A stretch of 64,000 nt of DNA from Locusta migratoria (taxonomy: Eukaryota > Arthropoda > Insecta > Orthoptera > Acrididae). Made by a program: the position numbers and the translations under genes. Shown in pieces: positions 19,760 through 31,004 of this stretch (position 1 is the stretch's first letter; each line of letters starts with the position of its first letter). The stretch is from NCBI GenBank assembly GCA_026315105.1, contig CM048750.1:401794502-401858501 (forward strand), in the 5' to 3' direction. The notes under the pieces are model-generated. The model was not told the origin of the DNA, searched no databases, and saw only the letters and a list, made by a program, of their open reading frames with translations.

Positions 19760-20440
19760 AGTGATAACCTGACTTGGGACATAGTTTTGTTTAAAATGTA
19801 ATCTTGAAGCAGTTCATCCCCAACTGCTCAATGACGAAGCATTGGTAATAAATGGTAATAAAAAAGTAAACCACAAATTGAAATACAATAAAATTATGAG
19901 TCTAAATAAGAAAACACCAAAACACTAATTACAAACTATTGACTTACCTACATAAAAATCATAAATAGAACCAATAATTTGAGTAGGCCTAATATGTAAA
20001 TTTACATAGTCATGTTCATACTTGTTATTTTTTATGACTAGTTTAAATGAAATTACCGTAACTGAATACAACCACTTGGCCAAAATGGATTACTGTCCTG
20101 GAGATTAAGACAAAATTTATAACCTATTTTTGATCTTAGTTTAATGTGTGTACAAAAGTGATGTACTTATCCCAATAGTTTTCTTGTTTATGCAGTACTC
20201 TATCAAATGTTTGGAAAGAAGCCATATGGTGGCAAAAGATCTTTAGCTTTATTCACAAGCAGATGTTTTTGTCTCGTTGTTCGTTAAACTGTTTTGATCT
20301 ACAAGCAGTATATAAATAAACGTATATAAAAAAGAAAAATAACATCTACAAGAGTTCGTAATTTAACCTCAATCACCTTTGAGTTGGTTTATGTTCTACG
20401 AGGCAATCCAATTATGATATTGTAGAAAGATATATAAAAA
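19760..20440. other. no gene recognised
   Basis: AT-rich DNA without a convincing coding region or recognised repeat. Confidence 0.5.
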
Positions 20441-20477
20441 GCCAAGATCGCTGATCATCAATTTTTATTTAAGACGA

Positions 20478-20510
20478 CTGGTTTCGCTGAACTATGTCAG
20501 CATCATCTGG
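20478..20510 (-). repeat. GAAAC-flanked stem module (1)
   Basis: On the minus strand: AGATGAT, then a stem GCTGA/TCAGC around a six-base loop, then GAAACCAGT. It resembles the modules at 42729-42760 and 48308-48337 and, more loosely, the stems in the 57.8-61.0 kb cluster. Function is unknown; similarity to a hammerhead core (CUGANGA, stem II, GAAA) is discussed in the findings. Confidence 0.45.
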
Positions 20511-20619
20511 TCCACTAAAATCATTTTACAAGTCATAATCTTGTAATGTCAATCAGTTTTTATATAACATAATTTACAGTGCATAGGTGCACTATATCAT
20601 TATAATAAAACATAATTAT

Positions 20620-20686
20620 CACAGTGGGTGACAATAGCAAACTGATACATGATGCAAGTATCAGTTTGCTATTGTCACTCACTGTG
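20620..20686 (+). repeat. 29-bp stem, 9-nt loop hairpin
   Basis: Positions 20620-20648 and 20658-20686 are perfect inverted copies except for one G/A difference, which still allows a G-U pair. They surround the loop atgatgcaa. The hairpin abuts the outer edge of the inverted repeat starting at about 20687. Confidence 0.85.
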
Positions 20687-20924
20687 GTGACAGAAAAGAT
20701 CGGCTTTTAGATGGAACTTAATGTATTCTTTTTTCGTTGACGGTGGCGCCTGAAGAATTGGCGATATTATGTTTATTTAGCGTAATGTGAAAGTGGCGGT
20801 GGCACTAGATATTTTGCTTCGTAGGTTCATTTAGTATTTTTTTGTGGTAATATAGGTGATAGGAGTCAACACCTGAAGTGGCAGATATTAGGAGAAATAA
20901 ATATATATATAAAGAAAAAAACTT

Positions 20925-21245
20925 ACTGTTTCTTCCTCCATAAACCTTGCTTTGCGAAACACCACAAAAAAATTTACTTTTGGTGAATCACATTCGTGTT
21001 CAATTGTTTCATGAGGATTTTCGACCCCCCACATATGTGAATTACGACAGTGAACCTTACTAATATGGCAAGTTGCCTCATCGCTGAATATCAGCCGTGA
21101 CATAAAAGTGTCATCTTCCATATCCTCTGGAATAGCATTGCTAAAGTTCACTTGCTTCACTTTGTCAGCTTCTCAAAGAGCTTGTACCAGTTGTAACCAG
21201 TATTGTCTGAGGGCTAAACGACACCTCAACACACGCCACTCTGTC
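20925..21245 (-). pseudogene. DDE transposase fragment (Tc1/mariner-IS630 type)
   Basis: The minus strand reads LRQYWLQLVQAL (with a stop), KVKQVNFSNAIPEDM, then RLIFSDEATCHIS and MWGVENPHETIEHECDSPKVNFF. The FSDEATxH and WGxENPH blocks are typical of DDE_3-type transposases related to Tc1/mariner, and the first contains a catalytic Asp. Only about 100 residues remain, with at least one stop, and the frame dissolves at the edge of the inverted repeat (20920). Orientation is inward from the left arm. Confidence 0.7.
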
Positions 21246-21424
21246 ATGCGCAGTAATGCAAGTCCTCGGCTAGCACGACGCGGACGAGTACACTTGCGGG
21301 GGCTCCACTTAAATGCTCGTCGGATTGATTCCACTGGTTTTTTGGCCCACTTTAAGTTACGGTAGTAACACTAAAAGTGGGCCTTTGCGATCGTCTTTTG
21401 ACAGCTTGAAATTTAAATGCAAAT

Positions 21425-22400
21425 AACGGCTTAACCATGCATCTGACACGGAAATTGTAAATCTATCGGACGAAACTGCGTGGTCACCAGTCGTAGCTTA
21501 CAAACTACTTAAACCTAGGTAAACTAACCTGAGGACAAACACACACACCCATGCCCCAGGGAGGACTCGAACCTCCACGGCGAGCAACCGCGCGCTCCGC
21601 AGCAAGACGCTTTAGACCGCTCGGCTACTCCACCACGGCTCGGAAATTGAATAACCGAATTTATAGAGGAGAAAAATCTCTACAACTTTGCTCTCTTATG
21701 GGTTTTTTTCATATCTCGTATCGTTTCAGAGATATTTGCAAAAATAGCGGCGATTTTGGGATGTCTGTCTGTCTGTCTGTCCGTCTGTCCATAACGTGTT
21801 CCCTGTTTTAAGACGAACCGTTCAACCGATCAGCACCAAATTTTGCACACATAATTGTAGGCCGCCAGAGACCAGAAGCTCCCTTTTCAATTTTTCGTAC
21901 AACAAATACGGTAGTAATACAAAAAAGCCGTTTTTAATATAATTGTAATTGCAAACGAACCGTTCATCTGACACGAAAATAGAATAACCTAATTGGTAGA
22001 GGGGAAAATTTTCTACAACTTCGCTCTATTATGTTAATTTTGATATCTTGCATCATTGCAGAGATATTTGCAAAAATAACGGCGATTTGACGATGCCTGT
22101 CTGGCTGTAACGTGTTCCCACTTTTTAGGTCGAACCGTTCAAACGATCGGCACCAAATTTTACAGACGTAATTGTTGGATACCAGAGACAAGAACATCGC
22201 TTTTTGGAATACCAAAAAAAGCCGTTTGTAATATAATTTTAATTGTAAATAAACAGTTCATCTGACGCGAAAACTGAATAAACGAATTTGTAGAGGAGAA
22301 ACTTCTCTACAACTTTGTTCCCTTATGTGTTTTTTTTTTTTTTTTTTTTCCCATATCTCGTATCGTTTGAGAGATATTTCCAAAAAATAACAGAGTTTTG
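21425..22400 (+). repeat. degenerate tandem repeat, ~300-bp unit
   Basis: Three successive units begin with an altered form of cgttcatctgacacgaaaat: near 21436 (split by the SINE), 21960 and 22255. Each continues with gaataaccgaatt, tagaggagaaa, tctacaactttgctct, gagatatttgcaaaaata and accgttcaa. The third is shortened by a poly-T run at about 22333-22349. No coding potential. The arrangement looks like an old satellite-like expansion. Confidence 0.75.
21458..21640 (-). mobile_element. tRNA-derived SINE (same head type as 94-294)
   Basis: Minus-strand head with the complement of ggttcgagtcctccc (about 21561-21575) and the body complement of ggactgg/accagtcg. A 9-bp TSD, cggaaattg, is at 21449-21457 and 21641-21649. 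It interrupts the first unit of the ~300-bp repeat that continues at 21641. Confidence 0.8.
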
Positions 22401-22659
22401 ACAACCTCCATTAAATTAACGACAACCAGCCGTTCGCAGATGTCACGTGACATTCCTCGGCCAGAACTGTCTCTGGCAAACGTCATCTTGCGTTGCGCAT
22501 TTGATGATTTTCTTATTGTAACTTACACGTTGTCATTTCAAAGCAATGGCGCACTGAAGAATTAACATAAAGACGTCGTTCTTCGTAGGATAAATGATAA
22601 TGTAGTATCTACAAATGCCATATATCAGTTAACAACGGCTATCAATAGTATAAGATTAA

Positions 22660-22760
22660 ATAATGCAATTCCTAACCGTTATCTGTAGCGTAATGGGCAA
22701 TGTGTTGGACTGTGACCCAGAAAGTCAGTGGTTCGGAACCCGTCAGTACCTAATTTTTTT
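22660..22760 (+). repeat. tRNA-like repeat head
   Basis: The sequence aatgggcaatgtgttggact followed by tcagtggttcggaacccgtc resembles a diverged tRNA-derived head with a box-B-like ggttcggaacc and a T-rich tail. The region before it (22440-22600) loosely resembles 24306-24480, before another tRNA-like head at about 24540-24615. They probably belong to one SINE-like family. It is too diverged to be a tRNA gene. Confidence 0.4.
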
Positions 22761-22950
22761 TCCTACAAGGGTTTCGGACACTCTAATTAATAATTTTTTT
22801 TATTATTTAGATTATTATTTTGGTCCAAAATGTTTGCAAAAACTTATAGAACTACAAATCTAAAGTGGGCCGTAAAACACGTCAGTGCGTTTTTTTTTGT
22901 TTTTTTTTTTTTTCAGGAACGCTGAGCTGGTCAGGACTTTTGCCTTTACA

Positions 22951-23208
22951 GAGGGACCAAGCAAGGTGTTGCAGTGGTAAGACAATGGACTCGCATTCGG
23001 GAGGATGGTGGTTCAAATCCACCTCCGGCCATCCAGATTTAGGTTTTCCGTGATTTTCCTAAATCATTCCAGGCAAATGCCGGAATGGTTCCTTTCAAAG
23101 GGCACGGCCAATTTCCTCCCACATCCTTCCCCGAAAATCAGAGCTAAGCTCCGTCTCTAATTCCATCCTCTTGAGGGGACATTAAACCCAAAGCTTCCTT
23201 CCATCCTT
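22951..23208 (+). mobile_element. second SINE family (tRNA head plus conserved body)
   Basis: The head gcagtggtaagacaatggac with box-B-like ggttcaaatcc is followed by the body gattttcctaaatcattcc, aatttcctcccacatcc and ccgaaaatcagagctaagct. A sister copy is at 53011-53262 at high identity. A short TSD, cctttaca, is at 22943-22950 and 23209-23216. Confidence 0.8.
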
Positions 23209-23242
23209 CCTTTACATACACATCCTGTTTCTTCAAACTGTT

Positions 23243-24060
23243 TATGTTGTTATTGTTATTGTGGTCTTCAGTCCGGAGACTGGTTTGATGCAGCTCTCCA
23301 CAATATCCTATCCTGAGCAAGCCTCTTCAACTCCACATAAGGACGGCAACCTATATCTGTCTGACTGTGCTTACTGTATCCATCTCTTGGTCTTCCTTTG
23401 CGGTTTTTACCCCACACACACTTCCCTCCAATGCTAAATTCACAATTCCTTGATGTCTAATAATGTGTCCTACCAATCGATCCCTTCTTTTAGTCAGGTA
23501 TGCCAGAAATTCCTTTTCTCGCCAATTCTGTTCAGTACCTCCTCATTAGTTACGCGATCCACCCACCTAATCATCGGCGTTCTTCTGTAGCACCACATTT
23601 CAAAAGACTCTATCCTCTTCCTGTCCGCAATGTTTATCGTCCATGTTTCACTTCCATACAAGGCAACACTCCACACAAATGCCTTCAGAAAGGACTTCCT
23701 TAGCCTTAAGGCTTCGATGTTAACAAATGTCTCTTTTTCAAGAACGCTTTTCTACCCATTGCCATTCTGCATTTTATATCCTCTATACTGCGCCCATCAT
23801 TTCTTATTTTACTGCCCAAGTAAAAAAACTCATCTACCACCTTTATTGTTTCGTTACCTAATCTAATTCCTTCAGTATCACCCGATTTTCTTAGACTACA
23901 TTCCATTACCCTTGTTTTGCTCTTGTTAATGCACCTTTCAGCACACTGTCCATTCCATTCAACTGCTCTTCCAGATCCTTTGCTGTATCTGACAGAATTA
24001 CTATGTCACTGGCAAAATGCAATGTTTTTATTTCTTCACCCCGAACTTTAATTCAATTGG
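23243..24060 (-). pseudogene. RTE-type LINE fragment, RT active site lost
   Basis: Minus-strand 5'-truncated RTE copy. It starts within the RT palm, where the YxDD motif reads FASD (LHFASDIVILSD, about 23980-24015), and continues through SKTRVMECSLRKSG, DEFFYLGSKIRND, RMAMGRKAFLKK and SVALYGSETWTIN. It ends with the family 3' UTR (hairpin CAGTC/GACTG at 23269-23282) and a (CAA)n-type tail. Frameshifts near 23700 split the frame. It is diverged from the copy at 31422-34575, so older. Confidence 0.85.
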
Positions 24061-25254
24061 GGTCGATCATACTGTATGAAAGCAGGCAACAGTCCAACTT
24101 TTGTCTGGGTCATTTCATAAAGTATTTTAACCAGGTCACACTCAAAACTGTAGCCCTGATCCCTATCAATGATGTTTCCCACCCCACCCACTATCACAAC
24201 ATGATACTCTTTTGTGAAACCCTTACACAAGGAACCTATATCCTTTACCACCTGGCTAGGTGCGTTGGATCCCAGTTACCCGTACCAACTGATAGATGTC
24301 TCTACGGTCGCAAGCTATGTCCTGCAGAGACGCCATTTTCCCTTTCGTATTTTCATGCTTTACTCCTTATAACTTGCGTGTTGCTATTTCAAAGTTACGG
24401 CTCACTTAAGAGGTACCAAAATCATGTCGTTCCTAGAACAATTAGTTGTAAATTACGGTCAATAAATGCCATACTGGCGAATAACCCTTGATATTGACAC
24501 TAATGTAAAACAGAATATTTTCGTAAGCATCCTCTTTCTAGCATAGCGGATAAATCTAGGATGTTGGGGAGCTGAAGAGCGTCGACGATGGTTCGCGGCC
24601 TGGTCCCAACTGTTTTTATTTTTTACCTTGACTCCTAAAAGTTTTCTTGCACTTTAATTAATTGTAAGGAATTTACATTTCGCGATATTTCGACATATTT
24701 ACATATACAAGCGCTTTCTCTAAAAAATGCCATTGTTCTCTTTACTGAAAATAACGTGAAATATGGGCCAACGAATTGTAAACATTGGTTCGTGAACTAC
24801 CTGCACAAAAACTTGTTCTTTTTGTGCAACAGCTGTTATACACGTTCTTGCGTTCCATATGCACTGTTTGTGAGATAATTGTGCTAATACTGTAGCCATT
24901 TAACTTATCTCAAGAGCTTTGTCTGTATTTTCTAGTAAATGTATGAAACTATTTGTTTCAGCATGCCATTTGGACCATTCAGTATAACAATGTGTACGTA
25001 CTTTATGGCAGGTACTGTAGTGCAGAAGACAGTGTTTGCGGTTTGTTGGACCATACTTCACGGCATGTTCACTAAATAGAACAAACGTACTTTTAAGAAA
25101 AAGCGGTTGTACTTGCAAATATGTCGGAATATCGCAACTCGTAAATTCTGTTTAATAAATGTGTCAGAAAACTTTTGGGAGTCAAGGTGAAAAATAAAAC
25201 ATTTGTCGGAAGCGAGAAACGAACTACCACCAACACATACATGTTTTTCTTTTA
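24061..25254. repeat. tRNA-like head and inverted repeat pair
   Basis: A tRNA-like stretch at about 24540-24615 (gatggttcgcggcctggtcc) is followed by a T-rich segment and a ~200-bp sequence starting near 24625 (accttgactcctaaaagttt). That sequence recurs inverted at about 25030-25200 (accttgactcccaaaagttt on the minus strand). The two face each other across about 200 bases. A similar paired arrangement exists at 35838-36860. No protein gene is supported. Confidence 0.5.
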
Positions 25255-25525
25255 TTTTGTATTTTTTCTCTTTTGTTGTTTTTTTCCTTTTATATATATT
25301 TATTTCTCCTAAGATCTGCCACTTCAGGTGTTGACTCCTAGCACCTATATTACCACAAAAAATATACTAAATAAACCTACAAAGCAAAATATCTAGTGCC
25401 ACCGCCACTTTCACCGTACGCTAAATAGACATAATATCGCCAATCCTTCAGGCGCCACCGTCAACGAAAACAGAATACATTAAGATCCATCTAAAAGCCG
25501 ATCTTTTCTGTCACCATCTGTGAAA

Positions 25526-27119
25526 TAATAACAATATTTAATATGTACACCAGTGCCATTCAATCTCATGCAAATGGCACTCTAAAATTAACGTGTGAAT
25601 ATTCTCAATAACAAAACAGAAATTCATGTAGAACCTCAACTCAACTTTCCGCTTTATTTATCAGGAAAGTATCCTCTGCTTTATGTTGCGTCTTTTTACA
25701 GTTTAAGTTTCGAACTTTGCAAGTTTTGACTGCTGGTAAGTCTTGTCATTTTAATAGCACAGTGTTACAGAAATATCATGAAATATTACAGACACACTTC
25801 TATTACAGTAATACCTAAGTCTTAGAATGATTCATATTTCGAATTTCAAAATATGAAGGTAGAAATATTTACGTAAATTATACAGCAGGAATGATAAACA
25901 GAAGCTCTGGATTAGCATGGCATCACGGTAGCATGATTATAGAGACATCTATCGGTTTGTACAGTGACTGGGGTCCGACGCAGAACTGTCCTTAGACGCC
26001 TGTGTAGGAACTTAAAGAGTAGTTACATTATTCGTCACAGACATATATTACTAGACCGGCAGTATTATTGGTATCAGTGAAGTCTCGCCGCCATATTTCT
26101 ATACTATAACGTGAAAGCAGTCGTTTGTATTATTACAGAAAATAGTCGTAAAAATACCGAAGAACTGACGTAACTACGCTGTCTTTAGACTTTTGACTTA
26201 TGAGAAATTCGTGTGATGTATATGGATGTGCTTTTTTCAGCTGGATTAAGCTTTGAGACATATAGTAATGAGTTGCACTGATTTCCTCTTATTATTAATC
26301 TATTCCAATTTCATTCAACTTCGGATTTTGTAACAGTAATATGGTCATCATAGAAGTGTAGTTTATCGTTGGATAACATCAGTTGCGCACACAGGATTTG
26401 TTTCTGGGGGTAGGGGAGGGGTTATAAAAAAGAAAACCTAGTGGTTTTACATGTACTTATAGCTTAAGCATTTCCCCACACATACACATATATAGTATCA
26501 ATGTATCTATCTGTATTATACATACATTTAAATTATTCAATGTGAAACAAAACAAAAGTAATAGTATTCTGAAAAAGAAATTCCATTTTCTACAATTCAA
26601 TGGCCTAACTACTTATTTTACATGCATATCTAAAAAATATACACATGCAGGCACTGACATTGACTTTTCTTTAATTTTGCTTACTTTTGAAATTATAGAA
26701 CTAATTGCATACTTCCAATGTATTCCTTACTGCTTTACGTGCATGTATTGAAAGTATCATATATAAAATCCTGGTATGAACACCCCCTAGGTAATGAGGC
26801 CAATAACAACATGTAGTGATAAAAAATATTTTTTCACAAACTTTTTCACTGGTTAAAATTAATTATCACACTATATAAGCAACACTTCTTTACACAAAAG
26901 ACATAAAACTTAGAATTGTTTGTAAATTATTTACATTATAAAAATTTAGCTCTTACTTAGGCACTGTACTAAAAGTTCAAGTGGTTTTTTTTACATGTTT
27001 TAAAATTTAAAAAATGTTGAGACCTACGTAAATAGTTTGCACTAACTCATAAAAAATTTAAAGGAAATTAATAAAAGTTCAGCATGCTATGCTTGTTATG
27101 GTGTTTTCATTTTAATCTG
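25526..27119. other. no gene; possible left end of the hAT element near 26381
   Basis: AT-rich unassigned DNA. At about 26381 the sequence cagttgcgcacacaggattt, followed by a G-rich stretch, resembles a hAT left terminus (CAGTGGCG... type). It may mark the 3' end of the minus-strand hAT relic at 27120-29250. No matching right end was found, because an RTE insertion truncates the other side. Confidence 0.3.
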
Positions 27120-29250
27120 ATTTCAGTTCTTCTTGGGTTTTTCGCTAGTTCATTATGAACTTCTTCTTCATCAAAAGTATGTCTTTGTGGATGTACATCA
27201 GAGCTAGTCCATTCAGCCTGTCGTTTCCCATCGTATTGCATAAATATGTTTTTAAAAGTTTTAACATTGAGAATGATCTCTCTGGTTCGCCTGTAGTAAC
27301 AGGGAGTGTCGCCATGATATGAAGCAGTTCATTAATACTAGGAAACAAATTCTTGTTACAAAATGGTATTGCATCAATAGCACTCTGGGGATTTTTTTCA
27401 ATGGACCTCAATGTCTGGTGCCATAAAATCAATTCACCAGAAGTCGGAATACCATAAAATTCAGCTAATGTTTCAACTTTTCTAATACTTCCTGTGTATT
27501 TTCATGGGGGCCCTTGGGAAGGTACTGAAATGGCTGCAATATATCTTTATGCTCGGAGAATTTCTCATTTAACTCAAGAATAAACGAATTTAAAAATGGG
27601 ATAAAAATTTATATCCTATAATAATCTTCAGGAGTGTCAGCAGGAATATTGGATCTATCAGTTTGTCTTGAAACAGTTCTAGGTTTAGAAATAGAAACCT
27701 CGAGTTTTTCACATATATCTTCAACAACTTGGAAAATATTAGAAAAAATTTTCTCTGAAGTATTCCTCATTACTTGCAATGACTCCTTCACATTCATGGC
27801 AGATGAAACAGCGAGATAAAGATCTGTGTTAACAGTTTGAAGGTATTTACTCAAAGGAAGCGTTAAACGGAAAACTCTAACTAAACCAAATAAACTTATT
27901 AAAAATTCGCTTCTCTGTATGGCACAGCTCAGAAGTTGTGCATCTGTTGCTTTTTTTTTTAACATCGCATGTTGAAATAGTGCTAAGTGAACCAGAAATC
28001 GATTCTATCAATTCTAGAAAGGCACTAACAGCATCATGCCTCTCAATCCAACGAGTTTCACATAATCTTTTCCACTTTTGAGCTCGTGGCTTTTTTCCAG
28101 CTTTTCGATTTCTACATATAAAGTTCTCTTTCGTTTTGGGTAATTAAATAAACAATATGTCTTTTCTATTTTTCCCATGCAGTTTCTAATATGTGATATG
28201 CCACAGCTGTTGGATACGACAAGATTTAGAGAATGAGCGCTGCAGTGAACATACAAGGCTTTTGGAAACTTTTCTTGAATTAATGCCTGAATACCTCTGT
28301 ATGCCCCGCTCATCGCTCTTGCACCACCATAGCCTTGCCCTACAAGTTTATCAGTGTTAAGACCCAATTCTGCCATTCCTTTCAGGATAGTGTCAGCAAG
28401 GCCTGCACCAGTTGCATTGTGTACAGGAAGAAATTGCAAAAATTATTCTTTCAGTTTCATGGTACTGTCCACAAATCGGATGCAAACCGACATTTGTTGT
28501 TCTCCACTAATATCCGTTATTTCATCTGCCAAAACAGAGAAACATATAGCCTCATTAATCCGCTTAACGATTTTTTAATCATTAGAACATTAAATGAAGT
28601 TATTTCATCTAGTATTCTCCAGGATTAGCAGGAGCAGTCAATAAATGATTTTTTGGAATGTCATCTACTGCTTCCACTCTAAACCTTAATAGAGCTCTAA
28701 AATGACCTTACCCCTTTGAATTTTCATTATTCAAATCAATTGGTCCTGTATCTCAGTGTCCATGAAAAGAGAAACCTTCTCTGGCACTAAACATGGCAGT
28801 CCGAATGATTGGTTTCAATGTTTCACTGTTGTTTGAAATTTGCATTTGCAAAGCTTTGTCCACTTGTATATCTACAGCTTGCTGTTTTCTAGTGTGAATG
28901 GAAATGAAGTTTGCAGCCTTTTTAACACGAAGTCCATGATAGTTTGTTTCACCGTGGCTTTTGAAACCAACTTTTGAATTTTTCCATTTTTATATGGCTC
29001 TACAACCAACTTACAAGGCGGTGCCGATTGTTGGCCCACACAAGTTGAAAAAAAAAAAAGCACACAATATTTACAGAGTGCTCCATCCTTAGCTGCAGAA
29101 TAAACCAACAATGGAAATGTTGAAAGCCATTTCCACTGAAACTTCAAATTTCTTGGTCCAGCATTAGGAAACTTGAAGCTAATATCAGGTGTATATGGCG
29201 TTTCAATAAGTTCTTTTCGAAGAACATGAGTTATCTCCAATAACAATCAT
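27120..29250 (-). pseudogene. hAT transposase relic (ZMYM1-like, TTF zinc finger to hAT dimerisation domain)
   Basis: Read on the minus strand from 29250 downward. The TTF-type zinc-finger region comes first (FPLLVYSAAKDGALCKYCVLF). The catalytic RNase-H-like region follows, with VGQGYGGARAMSGAYRGIQ and YVHCSAHSLNLVVSNS. After a broken helical part (27609-27965) comes the C-terminal dimerisation domain (LPVTTGEPERSFSMLKLLKT, DRLNGLALMYIH, about 27150-27300). Stops and frameshifts divide it into at least four pieces. The 5' side is cut by the RTE fragment at 29268. The family comprises cut-and-paste transposases related to the vertebrate ZMYM1/P52rIPK group. Confidence 0.85.
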
Positions 29251-29267
29251 TTGTTTACATTTTCAAG

Positions 29268-30296
29268 TTGTTGTTGTTGTGGTCTTCAGTCCGGAGACTG
29301 GTTTGATGCAGCTCTCCACAATACCCTATCCTGAGCAAGCCTCTTCATCTCCACATAAGAACGACAACCTACATCTGTCTGAATCTACTTACCGTATCCA
29401 TCTCTTGGTCTTCCCCTGCGATTTTTTCCCCACACACTTCCCTCCAACGCTAAATTAACAATTCCTTGATGTCTAAGAATGTGTCCTACCAACCTATCCC
29501 TTCTTTTAGTCAAGGTATGCCAGAAATTCCTTTTCTCCCCAATTCTGTTCAGTACCTCCTCATTAGTTACGCGATCCACCCACCTAATCTTCAGCATTCT
29601 TCTGTAGCACCATATTTCAAAAGCCTCAATCCTCTTCCTGTCCGCACTGTTTATCGTCCATGTCTCACTCCCATACAAGGCAACACTCCATACAAATGCC
29701 CTTAGAAAGGACTTCCTTAGGCCTAAATCAATATTCGATGTTAACAAATTTCTCTTTTTCAAAAACGCTTTTCTACCCATTGCCATTCTGCATTTTATAT
29801 CCTCTGTACTGCGACCATCATTTGTTATTTTACTGCCCAAGTAACAAAACTCATCTACCTCCTTTATTGCTTCGTTTCCCAATCTAATTCCTTCAGCATC
29901 ACCTGATTTTCTTACACTGCACTCCATTACCCTAGTTTTGCTCTTGTTAATGTTCATCTTATATGCACCTTTCAGCACACTGTCCATTCCATTCAATTGC
30001 TCTTCCAGGTCCTTTGCTGTATCTGACAGAATTACTATGTCATCGGCAAAACGCAATGTTTTTAATTCTTCCCCCTGAACTTTTATTCCTTCACCAAATT
30101 TCTCCTTGCTTTCCTTTATAGCTTGTTCAATGTACAAATTGAATAACATTGGAGAAAGGCTACAACCCTGTCTCACTCCCTTCCCAACCACTGCATCCCT
30201 TTCATGCCCTTCAACTCTGACAACCGCTGTCTGGTTTTTGTACAAGTTGTAAATAACCTTACGCTCCCTATAATTTACTCCTGCTTTCAAGTAAGT

Positions 30297-30298
<2 letters not shown>
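29268..30298 (-). pseudogene. RTE-type LINE, 5' truncated, RT core intact
   Basis: Minus-strand copy from mid-RT (KVIYNLYKNQTAVVRVEG) through GVRQGCSLSPMLFNLYIE, catalytic FADD in LRFADDIVILS, YLGSKITND and SVALYGSETWTIN to RRGRPRDGY near 29390. The hairpin at 29287-29300 and a (CAA)n-type tail ending at 29268 close it. The open frame runs through the homopolymer at 30299-30355, so the Lys run at its conceptual N-terminus is not real. The endonuclease and fingers are missing. It is nearly identical to the copy at 31422-34575. Confidence 0.85.

Positions 30299-30355
<57 letters not shown>
30299..30355. repeat. 57-base poly-T tract at the 5' break of an RTE copy
   Basis: An uninterrupted T run (A run in LINE sense) directly abuts the truncated 5' end of the RTE copy. 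Confidence 0.95.
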
Positions 30356-30357
<2 letters not shown>

Positions 30358-31004
30358 ACAACTCTACGTGATGAGGGCCTGCCTGCTACCAATTTTAAAA
30401 CTCATGATGGGATGCATAATCCTACGCTAACAGAACATTGCAGGTTTCAGAAGAACGAATAATTCCATTAATTATGAGTATTGTGGCCGCACTAGCGCTG
30501 ATGCATGTTATTCGGTAAAGATACACGTTGTTTGCTGAACTAATTGAACTGTTTCTCATTCCACCTATGACGACATTGTGACGTCACTATGACCATCTCC
30601 GGGTCCATTCGAAGAGCTGCCAGAAAGCTACTTGGACAGCCAGCAAACAGGCGCTACGGCGTATGCGCCCTTGAACCTATCAGCAACATCACTAAAACCT
30701 GTTGCTTCATGACCAGTAAACAATATAAGTAATCAGAATATTGTGTCATAGGAGTATCTTCCCATTCCCGTGTGCCTGGTACTTATAATAAATAGAATTT
30801 CAAAATTTTAATGCCAGGTCTTCAATCAGATGCCACCGCACCAAAAAATGTTGGGCATATTATTTGTGAGTATCGTTGAATCAAGTATTTTAAAAAGAAA
30901 TAAATAAATAAAATCTGATTTCTGCCTTTTATTTCGACGCAAAAACATTGCGTAGAAATCGATGTCACTGGAAACGAAATTTGAACCGTTCGACATCTAG
31001 GACA
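30356..31004. other. no gene recognised
   Basis: Unassigned DNA flanking the hAT composite. The TSD aatgtaat (31005-31012) lies at its right edge. Confidence 0.5.

Larger units (their letters stand above)
20687..25525. mobile_element. 4.8-kb element bounded by ~240-bp inverted repeats
   Basis: The segment 20687-20920 (starting gtgacagaaaagatcggc, containing gttgacggtggcgcctgaag and tagtattttttg) is matched in reverse complement at 25255-25525 at roughly 90-95% by eye. Both arms face inward and flank a DDE transposase relic, two SINEs, ~300-bp repeats, an RTE fragment and an inverted pair of tRNA-like repeats. It may be one DNA transposon swollen by later insertions, or two inverted copies of one smaller repeat. 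A TSD was not resolved. Confidence 0.55.

Noticed and set aside
30299..30392. Poly-Lys N-terminus of the minus-strand frame at 29385-30392
   Set aside because: It is the translation of a poly-A/T homopolymer at the 5' break of the RTE copy.
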